Positions 53,256 through 62,886 of a stretch of DNA of 64,000 nt are shown one piece after another; within the stretch, counting starts at the first letter, position 1, and each line of letters starts with the position of its first letter. Below the pieces are notes generated by a model. That model was not told the DNA's origin and ran no database searches. It saw nothing but the letters and a program-made list of their open reading frames with translations. The DNA is from Chloroflexota bacterium. Its GTDB lineage: Bacteria; Chloroflexota; UBA11872. The stretch covers positions 1 through 64,000 of the forward strand of contig JAPOXD010000016.1 in assembly GCA_026707285.1 (NCBI GenBank). The letters run 5' to 3'. The position numbers were made by a program, and so were the translations under genes.

Positions 53256-54167
53256 ATGGCCGGTGCTTGCGTGAGCACCGGCCGCGACGCCGCGCGCGTT
53301 CTGATCACCGGCGGCGGCGGGCAGCTGGCGAGCAATTTGGCCCAGCAGTTGCCGGCCGACTCAACCGTTGCGCTGCCGCGCGCCGAGCTGGACATTACCG
53401 ACGCCCCGGCGGTTGAACGTGCGTTCACGGAACTCGCGCCGGCGGTCGTCATCAACACCGCCGCGTACAACCACGTGGACATGGCCGAGACGGAGTTCGA
53501 TCGCGCGTTCGACGTCAACGCCCAAGGCTCCTTGACCCTGGCCCGGGCCTGCGCCGCGGCCAACGCGACGCTGGTCCACGTGAGCACCGACTACGTCTTT
53601 GGTGGCCAGGCGGCCCGCGAGCCGCTGTCCGAGGGCGCCCTGCCGGCGCCCTTGAGCGTGTACGGGGTGTCCAAGCTCGCCGGTGAGCACCTGGTTCGCG
53701 GCACGGGCGTGCGGCACCTGATCGTGCGCACCTGCGGGCTCTACGGATCACGCGGCTCGGCGGTCAAGGGCGGCAACTTTGTTCGCACGATGCTGCGACT
53801 GGCGCGGGAAGGCCGCGACCTCCGCGTCGTCAACGACCAGCACTGCACCCCGTCATATGCGCGAGATGTCGCGGAAGGGATCATCGATCTAATACAGGCC
53901 GGCGCCGACGGCACCTTCCATGTGGTCAACGACGGCGTCTGCACCTGGTTCGAATTCGCCCGGGAGATCTTCGCCGCCGCCGGCCTCGCGCCCTCGCTGA
54001 CCCCGGTCACGACGGCCGAATACCCCACGCCGGCCGGGCGCCCGCCGTACTCGGTACTGGCCACGGACCGAATGATCGCCGTTCGCGGGCGTCCGCTGCG
54101 GGACTGGCGCGCCGCCGTCCGCGCCTATTTGGCTGAGCTAGGGGAACTGTCCGGCGCCGACGGTTAG
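53256..54167 (+). CDS. dTDP-4-dehydrorhamnose reductase-like NAD(P)-dependent enzyme (RmlD)
   Basis: This protein of about 303 aa is an extended SDR. It has LITGGGGQLASNLAQQL at the cofactor site, INTAAYNHVDMAE, VHVSTDYVFGG, the catalytic SVYGVSKLAGE (Tyr-x3-Lys) and HLIVRTCGLYG, as in RmlD/RfbD, the last step of dTDP-L-rhamnose synthesis. No other rhamnose gene is adjacent, so another nucleotide-sugar reduction is possible. The ATG 53256 is used; GTG 53271 is also plausible, and the longer frame from 53202 has no family support. It is convergent with lpd (4-bp overlap). Confidence 0.8.
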   Translation: MAGACVSTGRDAARVLITGGGGQLASNLAQQLPADSTVALPRAELDITDAPAVERAFTELAPAVVINTAAYNHVDMAETEFDRAFDVNAQGSLTLARACAAANATLVHVSTDYVFGGQAAREPLSEGALPAPLSVYGVSKLAGEHLVRGTGVRHLIVRTCGLYGSRGSAVKGGNFVRTMLRLAREGRDLRVVNDQHCTPSYARDVAEGIIDLIQAGADGTFHVVNDGVCTWFEFAREIFAAAGLAPSLTPVTTAEYPTPAGRPPYSVLATDRMIAVRGRPLRDWRAAVRAYLAELGELSGADG

Positions 54168-55591
54168 CCCCGAGCCCGCCTTCGCGCCATGAAGTGCGGG
54201 CTGTCGTCGTCCAGCAGCGCCGCGGCTTCCATGATGGTTTCGGAGAGCGTCGGGTGCGCGTGGACGCTGAGCGCCAAGTCGTCCGCCGTCGCGCCCATCT
54301 CGATGGCGTGGACGCACTCGCCGATTAGGTCGCCGGCGCCCCGTCCGACGATGCCGGCGCCGAGCACCAGCCGCGTGCGCGGCTCGACGACGAGCTGGGT
54401 CAGCCCCTCGTTGCCGCCCAGCATGGCCGCGCGTCCGGAGGCCATCCACGGAAAGCGGCTGACCTCCACCTCCAGGCCGCGCGCGATGGCCTCGTCCTCG
54501 GTCAGACCGCACCAGGCAATCTCCGGATCGGTGAAGACCACGGCCGGAATGGCCTGCGCGTCGAATGCCGAAGCCTTGCCCGCGATCGCCTCCGCGGCCA
54601 CGTGACCCTCGTGCGTCGCCTTGTGCGCCAGCATCGGCTCGCCCGCCACGTCTCCGACGGCGAGGATCGTCGGCTCGGCCGTTCGTTGCTGCGCATCGGT
54701 TTGGATGAATCCCTTGGCATCGACCTCGACGGCCGTGTGCTCCAGGCCCAGGTCGCCGCTGTTGGGCGTCCGCCCCACCGCCACGAGCACGCGATCGAAC
54801 ACGCGCCGCGGCTGCTTCACCGACGGCCCGCTAAGCTCCACCTCGACCCGATCCGCCGTCGGTCGCAAGGCGGTGACCCGCGTGTCCAACAAGACCTCGC
54901 GCAGCACGGCGTCCATGTGCGCCGCCAGCGGCTTCACCAGCGCCCGATCGACTCCCGGCAATAGTCCCGGCGTCATCTCGACCAGCGTCACCTGGGACCC
55001 CAGGGCCGCGTATACCGATCCCAGCTCGAGTCCGATATAGCCGCCGCCGACCACCAGCAGCGTGGCCGGCACCTCGTCGACGGCCAGCGCGGCGGTCGAG
55101 TCCATGACGAGCGGCGAGTCGCTGCGAAGGCCCTCAGGCGCCGCGGGCGACGACCCCGTGGCGACGATGGCCGCGTCGAAATCGATGACTTGCGGCTGCT
55201 CCCCCGACACTTCCAGCGAGTGGGCGTCGCGGAATCGGGCGCGCCCCTGCACGTGTCGCACCCGTCGTGCTCGCGTGAGGCTGGCGAGGCCGCGCGTCTG
55301 CTTGACCACCACCTCGTCTTTCCACGCGCGCAGGCGGTCCAGGTCAACGCGCGGTGCGCCGAACGCCAGCCCCATGGCATCCGCGTCGCTCGCCGCCCGC
55401 ATCACCTCCGCCGCGTGCAGCAGCGCCTTGGAAGGAATGCAGCCCCGGTAGAGGCACACTCCGCCGGGAAGCGCTTCCGGGTCGATCAGCGTCACGCCAA
55501 AACCCAGCTTGGCCGCGCGGAACGCCGCGGGATAGCCCCCGGGTCCGGCGCCGATCACGACGACGTGCCGCCGACCGTCTGAACTGGTCAC
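54164..55591 (-). CDS. lpdA: Dihydrolipoyl dehydrogenase (E3)
   Basis: This 475-aa flavoprotein has the FAD motif VVVIGAGPGGYPAAFRAAKLG, the redox-active disulfide Cys46/Cys51 in GGVCLYRGCIPSK, the NAD motif LLVVGGGYIGLELGSVYAALG and the C-terminal His-Glu pair in SVHAHPTLSET. It reoxidises dihydrolipoamide on E2. The motif CLYRGC differs from the commoner CLNVGC. It is the last gene of the lipoylation-pyruvate dehydrogenase run, 6 bp after E2, starting at GTG 55591. Confidence 0.95.
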   Translation of the reverse strand: MTSSDGRRHVVVIGAGPGGYPAAFRAAKLGFGVTLIDPEALPGGVCLYRGCIPSKALLHAAEVMRAASDADAMGLAFGAPRVDLDRLRAWKDEVVVKQTRGLASLTRARRVRHVQGRARFRDAHSLEVSGEQPQVIDFDAAIVATGSSPAAPEGLRSDSPLVMDSTAALAVDEVPATLLVVGGGYIGLELGSVYAALGSQVTLVEMTPGLLPGVDRALVKPLAAHMDAVLREVLLDTRVTALRPTADRVEVELSGPSVKQPRRVFDRVLVAVGRTPNSGDLGLEHTAVEVDAKGFIQTDAQQRTAEPTILAVGDVAGEPMLAHKATHEGHVAAEAIAGKASAFDAQAIPAVVFTDPEIAWCGLTEDEAIARGLEVEVSRFPWMASGRAAMLGGNEGLTQLVVEPRTRLVLGAGIVGRGAGDLIGECVHAIEMGATADDLALSVHAHPTLSETIMEAAALLDDDSPHFMARRRARG

Positions 55592-55597
55592 GGCGCG

Positions 55598-56917
55598 CTA
55601 GGGCTCCATCGCCAGCATCGTCGGCCGCTGGAGCGCATCGACTATCGAGGACAGGAAGCGCGCACCGTCGGCGCCGTCGAGCGCCCGATGATCGAACGAC
55701 AGCGAGAGCGGCAGCATGAGCCGCGTTTGCATGGCGTCGTCGTGGAGCGTCGAGCGTGGGACGGCGCGGCCGACGCCCAGGATGCCCACCTCGGGCGGGT
55801 TCACGATGGGGGTGAAGAATCCGGTCCCCAGCCCGCCGAGGTTGCTGATGGTGAAAGTCGCGCCTTGCATCTCGTCGAGCGTCAGCTTGCCGGCGCGCGC
55901 CCGCTCGGCAATGTCGGTCAGCTCGGCCGCGATCTCGATCACGCCCTTCGTACCCACGTCGCGGACCACCGGAACGAGCAGCCCGCGCTCCGTATCGGCC
56001 GCCACGCCCAGGTGGTAGTAGCCCTTCCGCACGATTTCGCCGGCGGCCAGGTCCAGGCTGGCGTTGAGCTCGGGATGCGCCTTCAGCGACGCCGCAACCG
56101 CCGGCAGGATGAAGGCGGTGATCGTGAGCTTGGCGCCCCGGGCTTTCGCGCGCTCCTTGTACTCGGCTCGCAAGGCTTCGACATCGGTCACGTCGGCCTC
56201 TTGGAACAGCGTGACGTGGGGAATCGTGGTCCACGACCGCGACAGATTGTCGGCCAGCGTCCGTCGCAGGCGGCTCAGCCGCACGCGCTCGATGGGTCCC
56301 CATTGGGCAAAGTCGGGCAGCGGCGGCGCGACGTCCGACGCGGGCGCCGACGGGCGCCGGCGCGCATGCGCTTTCACGTCATCCATGGAGATCCGTCCGC
56401 CAGGGCCCGAGCCCTCGACCTGGCGCACGTCCACGCCGATTTCCCGCGCGAAGGTGCGCACCGACGGCGCGGCAGCCACCGGCCGGCCATCGGCATCGGC
56501 ATCGGCGTCTGCGAAGGGCGGCGCGACGTGGACCTCCGGACCGGCGCTTGCCGTCGTCGGTTCGAGCGTCGCCCGCTGTGGGGCAGCCTCTGCGCCGTCC
56601 GGCGCACCGTCGGCGGTTGGTCCCGGCGCCTCGTCGACCTGAGCCTCCGATGCCGCCGGGGCAGCTGGCGACTCCGCGCCGTCAGGCTCCAGCGTGAGCA
56701 CCGGCTGGCCCACCGCAATCGTGTCGCCCGATTTCACGTGGATGCCGGTGACGGTGCCTGCGGCGTCGGTGGGCACCTCTAAGGTCGCCTTCTCGCTCTC
56801 GATCTCGATCACCGAGTCGCCGGCGTCCACGGCCTGGCCCACGCTCACCAGCACGCTGAGCACGTCGGCGGATTCGATCCCCTCGCCGAGGTCCGGCAGG
56901 CGCAGGTCGACGCTCAC
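55598..56917 (-). CDS. aceF: Dihydrolipoamide acyltransferase (E2)
   Basis: This 439-aa protein has an N-terminal lipoyl domain (1-77) with Lys43 in ESEKATLEVP as the lipoylation site, an Ala/Pro/Glu-rich linker, an E1/E3-binding domain (VRTFAREIGVDVRQVEGSGPGGRI) and the catalytic domain ending in SFDHRALDGADGARFL with the active-site His and Asp. It lies between E1 and E3, so acetyl transfer from pyruvate is the likely role. It has one lipoyl domain only. The start is GTG 56917. Confidence 0.94.
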   Translation of the reverse strand: MSVDLRLPDLGEGIESADVLSVLVSVGQAVDAGDSVIEIESEKATLEVPTDAAGTVTGIHVKSGDTIAVGQPVLTLEPDGAESPAAPAASEAQVDEAPGPTADGAPDGAEAAPQRATLEPTTASAGPEVHVAPPFADADADADGRPVAAAPSVRTFAREIGVDVRQVEGSGPGGRISMDDVKAHARRRPSAPASDVAPPLPDFAQWGPIERVRLSRLRRTLADNLSRSWTTIPHVTLFQEADVTDVEALRAEYKERAKARGAKLTITAFILPAVAASLKAHPELNASLDLAAGEIVRKGYYHLGVAADTERGLLVPVVRDVGTKGVIEIAAELTDIAERARAGKLTLDEMQGATFTISNLGGLGTGFFTPIVNPPEVGILGVGRAVPRSTLHDDAMQTRLMLPLSLSFDHRALDGADGARFLSSIVDALQRPTMLAMEP

Positions 56918-56960
56918 GGCAGACGCGGCCCGTCGCCTGCACCCGGGTCTGTCGCTTGCA

Positions 56961-59660
56961 TCAGCTCAGCCGCGGATTCGGTTTCTCGGCGTCGATGCCC
57001 AGGTCCTCGATCGCCTCGGATACCAGTTCAGCGTCAATTCGGCTTTCTTGCGCCAGCGCGTGCAGCGTCGCGAGGGTCACAAACCGCGCATCAACCTCGA
57101 AGAAGTCGCGCAGGGCCGCGCGCGTATCGCTGCGGCCGAAGCCGTCGGTGCCCAGCGCCACCAGCCGTCCCGGAACCCATTTTGCTATCAGGTCCGGCAG
57201 CGTCTTCATGTAGTCGGAGGCGGCCACGACCACGTCGGGCGCATCCGCCAGGCAAGTCGCCACGTACGACGCGCGCGGCGTCCGGTCGGGATGCAGCATG
57301 TTCCAGCGGTCGGCGTCCAGCGCCTCCCGGCGCAGCTCGGTATAGCTCGTCACCGACCACACGTCCGCCGCCACCCCATAGCGTTCCGCCAACATCTCCT
57401 GCGCCTCGAGCACCTCGTTGAGGATCGCGCCGCTTCCCAACAGCGTGGCGCGCGGCTGGCCGGGCGACGCATCGGCCGCACGCAGGCGGTACATGCCCTT
57501 GAGGATGCCTTCCCGCACTCCCTCATCCGTCGGCAGGCTCGGGTGCGGATAGGCCTCGTTGCCCAGGGTGAGGTAGTAGAACACGTCCTCATCCTGCTCG
57601 TGCATGCGGCGGATGCCCTCGCGGATGATGACCGCGATTTCATAGGCAAACGCGGGATCGTAGGCCAGGCACGTGGGCACCACCGAGAACAAGAGATGGC
57701 TGTGGCCGTCCTGGTGCTGCAAGCCTTCGCCCGCCAGCGTCGTCCGGCCCGCGGTGGCGCCCAGCAGAAATCCGCGCGTCCTCGCGTCGGCCGCGGCCCA
57801 GACAAGGTCCCCGACGCGCTGGAAGCCGAACATCGAGTAGTAGATGAAGAACGGCAACGTGGCGACGCCGTAGGTCGCGTGGGAGGTACCCGCGGCGATG
57901 AATGAGCTCATCGCCCCGGCCTCGGCGATCCCCTCCTCCAGGATCTGGCCGTCGGTGGCCTCCTTGTAGTAGAGGAGCGACGCCGAATCGACCGGCTCGT
58001 AGAGCTGGCCCACGGCCGAGTAGATGCCGACCTGGCGGAACAGTGCCTCCATGCCGAAGGTGCGGGCTTCGTCGGGCACGATCGGAACGACGCGCGGACC
58101 CAACGCCGGATCGCGCAGCAGCTTGGACAGCATGCGCACGAACGCCATGGTCGTGGAGGCGGGCCGCTCGCTGCCGGCCTGGAACTCGGCGAAGACGTCG
58201 GCCGGCGGGGTCGTGATCTGGCTCTTCTCCGCACGGCGCATGGGCATGAATCCGCCGAGCTCCTCGCGGCGGACGGTCAGATAGCGGACCTCGCGGCTGT
58301 CGGGCGCCGGTCGGTAGAGCGGGGCGCGACCGAGGTCCTCATCGGAAATCGGGATCTTGAATCGATCGCGGAACGTCAGCAGCTCATCCTCGTTCAGCTG
58401 CTTCTGCTGATGCGTCACGTTGCGGCCTTCGCCGGCTTCGCCGAGCCCGTAGCCCTTGATCGTCCGCGCCAGCACCACCGTCGGGGCGCCCTCATGGCGC
58501 ACGGCCGCATTGAACGCCGCGTATACCTTGCGCGCGTCATGTCCGCCGAGGTTCATGCGCACCAGGTCGTCGTCGCTGCGGTCGGCCACCATGGCCAGCA
58601 GCCGCTCGTCCGCCCCGTAGAAGTTCTCGCGGATGTAGGCCCCGCCGGCCACGCTGTACTTCTGGTATTCACCGTCGACGATTTGGCCCGCGCGGCGCGT
58701 GAGCAGCCCGTCGTGATCGTTGGCGAACAGCTCGTCCCAGTCCCCGCCCCACAGGACCTTGATCACGTTCCAGCCGGCGCCGCGAAATAGTCCTTCCAGC
58801 TCCTGCACGATGTTGCCGTTGCCGCGGACCGGGCCGTCCAGGCGCTGCAGGTTGCAGTTGACCACCCAGGTGAGGTTGTCCAGGTACTCGCGGCCGGCGA
58901 GTGAGATCGCCGCGATGGTCTCCGGCGCGTCGGCTTCGCCGTCGCCCACGAACGCCCATACCCGCTGGTCGGAGGGCTGCTTCAGCCCCCGGTCCTCCAG
59001 ATAGCGCATGAACCGCGCCTGGTAGATCGACATCAGCGGGCCCAAGCCCATGGACACGGTGGGGAACTGCCAGAAATCGGGCATCAGCCAGGGATGCGGA
59101 TATGACGAGACGCCGCCGCTGGGCATGAGCTCGCGCCGAAAGTCGTGGATCTGCTCGGCGGTCAGGCGACCTTCGAGATACGCCCGCGCATAGATGCCCG
59201 GCGCCGCATGGCCCTGGAAATAGATGATGTCCGGCCCTTCGGGGTGATCCGGCCCGCGGAAGAAGTGGTTGAAGCCGACCTCGTAGAGCGTGGCCGCCGA
59301 CGCGTAGGTGGAGATGTGCCCGCCGATGCCGTCCGCCTCGCGGTTGGCGGCCACGACCATGGCCATCGCGTTCCAGCGAATGATGCTGCGGATCTGCCAT
59401 TCCAGCGCTTCGTCGCCGGGATAAGCCGGCTCGCGCTCCGGCGGAATGGAGTTGACATACGGCGTGCGCGCGGTGACCGGCAGCACGCCGCCGGCCCGCT
59501 GCGCGTGGATTTGCAGCTCGCGCAGCAACTCACGCACGCGCTCGTTGCCGGAAAGCCGCCGCACGTCATGCAGCGCGTCCAGCCAGTCTCGCGTTTCGAC
59601 CGCGTCGGCCCCCCGGCCGCCGTTCAAGGCGCCGTCGCGGTGGGTGTCTAGCTGTGCCAT
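56961..59660 (-). CDS. aceE: Pyruvate dehydrogenase E1, homodimeric (AceE type)
   Basis: This 899-aa protein is of the large single-chain E1 class. The thiamine diphosphate motif (GDGEADAPETIAAISLAGRE to VVNCNLQRLDGP) lies near residue 235. Other marks are HISTYASAATLYEVGFNHFF, RTIKGYGLGEAGEGRNVTHQ and SFIAAGTSHATYGV. It decarboxylates pyruvate and acetylates the E2 lipoyl group. The ATG 59660 has GGAG just upstream. 155 bp separate it from lipA and contain no gene. Confidence 0.95.
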   Translation of the reverse strand: MAQLDTHRDGALNGGRGADAVETRDWLDALHDVRRLSGNERVRELLRELQIHAQRAGGVLPVTARTPYVNSIPPEREPAYPGDEALEWQIRSIIRWNAMAMVVAANREADGIGGHISTYASAATLYEVGFNHFFRGPDHPEGPDIIYFQGHAAPGIYARAYLEGRLTAEQIHDFRRELMPSGGVSSYPHPWLMPDFWQFPTVSMGLGPLMSIYQARFMRYLEDRGLKQPSDQRVWAFVGDGEADAPETIAAISLAGREYLDNLTWVVNCNLQRLDGPVRGNGNIVQELEGLFRGAGWNVIKVLWGGDWDELFANDHDGLLTRRAGQIVDGEYQKYSVAGGAYIRENFYGADERLLAMVADRSDDDLVRMNLGGHDARKVYAAFNAAVRHEGAPTVVLARTIKGYGLGEAGEGRNVTHQQKQLNEDELLTFRDRFKIPISDEDLGRAPLYRPAPDSREVRYLTVRREELGGFMPMRRAEKSQITTPPADVFAEFQAGSERPASTTMAFVRMLSKLLRDPALGPRVVPIVPDEARTFGMEALFRQVGIYSAVGQLYEPVDSASLLYYKEATDGQILEEGIAEAGAMSSFIAAGTSHATYGVATLPFFIYYSMFGFQRVGDLVWAAADARTRGFLLGATAGRTTLAGEGLQHQDGHSHLLFSVVPTCLAYDPAFAYEIAVIIREGIRRMHEQDEDVFYYLTLGNEAYPHPSLPTDEGVREGILKGMYRLRAADASPGQPRATLLGSGAILNEVLEAQEMLAERYGVAADVWSVTSYTELRREALDADRWNMLHPDRTPRASYVATCLADAPDVVVAASDYMKTLPDLIAKWVPGRLVALGTDGFGRSDTRAALRDFFEVDARFVTLATLHALAQESRIDAELVSEAIEDLGIDAEKPNPRLS

Positions 59661-59815
59661 GGGCTCCGCCTAGAGACTACGCAAGGGTAGTACGCCCGGC
59701 GCTGGGCGCTTCGCGAGCTGCCAGACGGTCGGCGTTGGCCTGGCGCTTCACGCGGCCACTCGGCCGCAGCGAGGCGCCTCCGGCGGGACAAGCGTGCCAC
59801 GCCGGGCTCGGTTGT

Positions 59816-60712
59816 TCATCCCACGCGCGCGCGGTTCATGGACGCGGCAAGGGCTTGACGCCCGGCGTGGTACGAGCTGCGCACCAGGGGGCCGGATTCC
59901 ACGTGGACGAACCCCAGTGCTCGGGCCTCCTCGGCGATCTCGACGAACTCGTCCGGGTGATAGAAACGCTGCACCGGCAAGTGCTTGCGCGTCGGCTGGA
60001 GGTATTGCCCCACGGTGAGCAGCTCGCAGCGGTGCTCCACGAGGTCGGCAAGCGTCGCGCGCAGCTCGTCGCGTGTTTCGCCCAGGCCGACCATCACCCC
60101 CGATTTTGTCGCCACGTCCGGCGCCATGTCGGCCGCTCGGCGGATGAGCTCCAACGTGCGCTCGTAGCGCGCCTTGGGCCGCACCCGGGCATAAAGCCGC
60201 GGCACCGTCTCGGTGTTGTGGTTGAGCACCACGGGGCGCGCCGCCATCACCGTCGCCAGAGCGTCCCAGTCGCCCATGAAGTCCGGAATGAGCACCTCGA
60301 CCTGGCACGAAGGACGCACGCGGCGCACCGCGCGAATGCAGTCGGCAAACACGCTCGCGCCGCCGTCGGGCGCGTCGTCCCGATTCACCGACGTGATCAC
60401 GCAGTAGTCGAGCCCCATGCGCTCCACCGCGGCCGCCAGGCGCAGCGGCTCCAATGGGTCGATGGCATCGGGCCGGCCCGAGGTGACGGCACAGAAGCCG
60501 CACGCCCGCGTGCAGGTGTCGCCCAGGATCATGAAGGTGGCGTGGCCGTCGTTCCAGCACTCGCCGATGTTGGGACAGCGAGCCTCTTCGCACACGGTGT
60601 GCAGCGATTGCGTGCGCATCAGCCGCTTCAGGCCGGTAAAGCGGTCGCCGGTCGGCGCGCGGACCTTGAGCCACGCCGGCTTGGGGTATCGGGGCCGGAC
60701 CTCAGTGGCCAT
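59816..60712 (-). CDS. lipA: Lipoyl synthase (radical SAM)
   Basis: This 298-aa protein has both cluster motifs: the auxiliary CEEARCPNIGEC and the radical SAM CTRACGFC. It also has the LNHNTETVPRLY segment and the terminal RSSYHAG whose Ser ligates the auxiliary cluster. It inserts two sulfurs into protein-bound octanoate. ATG 60712 overlaps the lipB end by 11 bp; a start at 60739 is also in frame but adds no conserved residues. Confidence 0.95.
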   Translation of the reverse strand: MATEVRPRYPKPAWLKVRAPTGDRFTGLKRLMRTQSLHTVCEEARCPNIGECWNDGHATFMILGDTCTRACGFCAVTSGRPDAIDPLEPLRLAAAVERMGLDYCVITSVNRDDAPDGGASVFADCIRAVRRVRPSCQVEVLIPDFMGDWDALATVMAARPVVLNHNTETVPRLYARVRPKARYERTLELIRRAADMAPDVATKSGVMVGLGETRDELRATLADLVEHRCELLTVGQYLQPTRKHLPVQRFYHPDEFVEIAEEARALGFVHVESGPLVRSSYHAGRQALAASMNRARVG

Positions 60713-61388
60713 TGGCAAGGGCCTTGTCCGAGGCAACATCCCGCAACGCTACATCGAACGTCTGCGCGAAGGCAGTGATGAACGCCTCCTTGGCCGCCTC
60801 GTGATCGGGTGTGGCCCCACAGTAGCGCTCCACGGACGTGATGCCCCCGTCATGGATGCCGCAGGGCACGATGGCTTCGAAGGCCGTCAGGTCCGGCGCC
60901 AGGTTGAGCGCGATGCCGTGCATGCTCACACCCCCGCGCACGTGCACGCCCAGCGCGGCGATCTTGTCGTTGCCCACCCACACGCCGGGCAGGCTCTTCC
61001 GGGGCGCCGCGGGCACGCCGAGCGCGGCCAGGGTGCTCACCAGCGTCTGCTCCAGACCGCGAACGAAGCTGATCGGATAGATGCCGCGGCGGCGCAGGTC
61101 CAGGATCGGATAGGCCACCAGCTGGCCCGGGCCGTGATAGGTCACGTCGCCGCCGCGTTCCACGTCCACGACCTCGATCCCCTGGGCCGCCAGCCGTTCT
61201 GGCGACGCCAACAGGTTCGCCGGGTCGCTGCGGCGGCCGCAGGTGTACACCGGCGGATGCTCCAGCACGGCCAGGGCCTCCGCCGCCGTGCCCGCGCGCA
61301 CGTCGTCGGCGCGCGCATGCTGCCAGGCCCACGCGTCGCGATAGGCCACCCGGCCCGCTCGGTGCACATCGACGGTGGTCGACACCAT
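60702..61388 (-). CDS. lipB: Octanoyl-(acyl carrier protein):protein N-octanoyltransferase LipB
   Basis: This 228-aa protein has the substrate motif RGGDVTYHGPGQLVAYP, the catalytic Lys in GNDKIAALGVHV and the nucleophilic Cys in PCGIHDGGITS. It moves octanoate to lipoyl domains before LipA acts. ATG 61388 (MVSTTVDV) matches the family N-terminus; a longer frame to 61586 has low-complexity sequence only. It overlaps lipA and lies 79 bp after the radical SAM gene. Confidence 0.94.
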   Translation of the reverse strand: MVSTTVDVHRAGRVAYRDAWAWQHARADDVRAGTAAEALAVLEHPPVYTCGRRSDPANLLASPERLAAQGIEVVDVERGGDVTYHGPGQLVAYPILDLRRRGIYPISFVRGLEQTLVSTLAALGVPAAPRKSLPGVWVGNDKIAALGVHVRGGVSMHGIALNLAPDLTAFEAIVPCGIHDGGITSVERYCGATPDHEAAKEAFITAFAQTFDVALRDVASDKALANGH

Positions 61389-61467
61389 GGCCCGAGCGTA
61401 CCCATCAAGGCGAACCGATCCAAGCCCCGCCGAGGTCTCGGATTTCGGCAGGGGAACCGTGCGGGCG

Positions 61468-62886
61468 CTAGATCCCCGCCAGCTGCGCGAATTGAAGCTC
61501 GGTCGGCTCAGCGCAGCAGAACCAGGCCTCGGTGAGCCTCGGCCGCGCCGCCGCGCGCTCGGCGTTGACGAGGACATCGCGCGCACGTCCGTCGGCGGCC
61601 GCTCCGGCAGCGTCGATCACAGCCGCCCGCACGGCGGAATAGGACGTGGCGATATCCGTGTCCTCGTCGGCCATTTCCGCCACCAGCGCCCCGATCGCCG
61701 CTTGAAGCGCGTCGACCGCCGGATCCGCCGCCCGCCACCTATAGCTGAGTTGCGCCTGGTCGTACGGCCCCAGGTGGCGTTGCATGTCGGGCAACCCGAG
61801 AAGCAGCGATCCCTTCGGCAGCAGCAGCCGGATGCCGTACTGCACCGGGTCGACGTTGCCCACCAGGTCGTGCGCGGCGACGAAATCGAGGATGTCCAGC
61901 ACGTCGGTGAACGTCGTCCACGGCGTGAACGGCAGCCAGGACGGCCGGGTCTCGATGCCGTGGCGGCGCAGCAAGGTGATCGCCTGCTCGGCCTCGGCGG
62001 CTACGTGACCCTTGTCCAGGCGCTCCAGGATTCCGTCATTGAGCGACTCGAACGCCGAGATGACGAACAGGCACCCCGCGTCGGCGAACTCGGGCCACAC
62101 ATGGGCGTGCTCCAGGATGTGCTCGACCTTGGTGGTGCAGTCGAACGTGAGCTCCGGGAACCGCGCCTGCATGGCGCGCACCACCTTGCGCGAGTGGCGC
62201 CAGCCGTTGAGGAAGTCCGGATCGCCGAAGGTGATGTGGCGCGCGCCCGCGTCGACGAGCCGCGCAATGTCGTCCAGCACGGTGTCGGCTCCTACGATGC
62301 GAATGCGGCCGTCGTAGACCACCGGCACCGGACAGTGGCGGCACTTGTGCACGCAGCCGTGACTGGCCTCGACATAGCCCGCCAGCCGCTCTTCACCATC
62401 GACCGCAAGCCGCGCATAGCGGTCGATGGGCGGCAGCAGCTCGCGCGCCGGGGCGTGAAAGTCATGCTTGCCGAGTTGGATGACCTCCGGGGCAACGCTC
62501 AGCGTCCCGTTTGCGCTCGGCAGCGCGTCCACCCAGGCCACGAGCTCTGGCTCGTACTCGCCGGCAAGCGCGCGGTCCATGGGATGGCTCGGGTCCAGCG
62601 CCGGCGCCATCTCGCCGTAAAGGCCGTAGAAGCAAATGGGAACGTCCGGGTGCGTGCGACGCGCCGCCTGCGCGGCGCTCACGGCGATGCGCATGGCCGT
62701 GTGCATCGGAACGGAGAACGCCAGCGCGTCGATGCCGTCCAGCGCATCGGGGTCCCACATCTCGACGGCTAGGTCCAGTGCGCGCACCTCGTGTCCCGCC
62801 GCCTGCAGCGCCGCGGCCGGCGAGGCCGCATGCACGGGCTGGTGCCCGAGCTCGTACGTCGAGACGATCAAAACTCGCATCAACAT
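61468..62886 (-). CDS. Radical SAM protein with C-terminal CCAEP tail
   Basis: This 472-aa protein has an N-terminal alpha/beta domain resembling cobalamin-binding-type Rossmann domains (MRVLIVSTYELGHQPVHAAS) but without an obvious DxHxxG. The radical SAM CxxxCxxC is at Cys178, 182 and 185 (CVHKCRHC). The last 18 residues carry WFCCAEPTELQF (Cys457-Cys458), a form of the CUAEP/CCAEP tail known from a family of radical SAM proteins that may use selenocysteine; here both codons are TGC. The substrate is unknown. ATG 62886 or 62880 overlaps the upstream ATP-grasp stop, so the pair is co-translated. Confidence 0.85.
   Translation of the reverse strand: MLMRVLIVSTYELGHQPVHAASPAAALQAAGHEVRALDLAVEMWDPDALDGIDALAFSVPMHTAMRIAVSAAQAARRTHPDVPICFYGLYGEMAPALDPSHPMDRALAGEYEPELVAWVDALPSANGTLSVAPEVIQLGKHDFHAPARELLPPIDRYARLAVDGEERLAGYVEASHGCVHKCRHCPVPVVYDGRIRIVGADTVLDDIARLVDAGARHITFGDPDFLNGWRHSRKVVRAMQARFPELTFDCTTKVEHILEHAHVWPEFADAGCLFVISAFESLNDGILERLDKGHVAAEAEQAITLLRRHGIETRPSWLPFTPWTTFTDVLDILDFVAAHDLVGNVDPVQYGIRLLLPKGSLLLGLPDMQRHLGPYDQAQLSYRWRAADPAVDALQAAIGALVAEMADEDTDIATSYSAVRAAVIDAAGAAADGRARDVLVNAERAAARPRLTEAWFCCAEPTELQFAQLAGI

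Noticed and set aside
61468-61530. Selenocysteine (TGA) in the CCAEP tail
   Set aside because: Both cysteine codons read TGC on the minus strand, and the frame continues to a normal stop.
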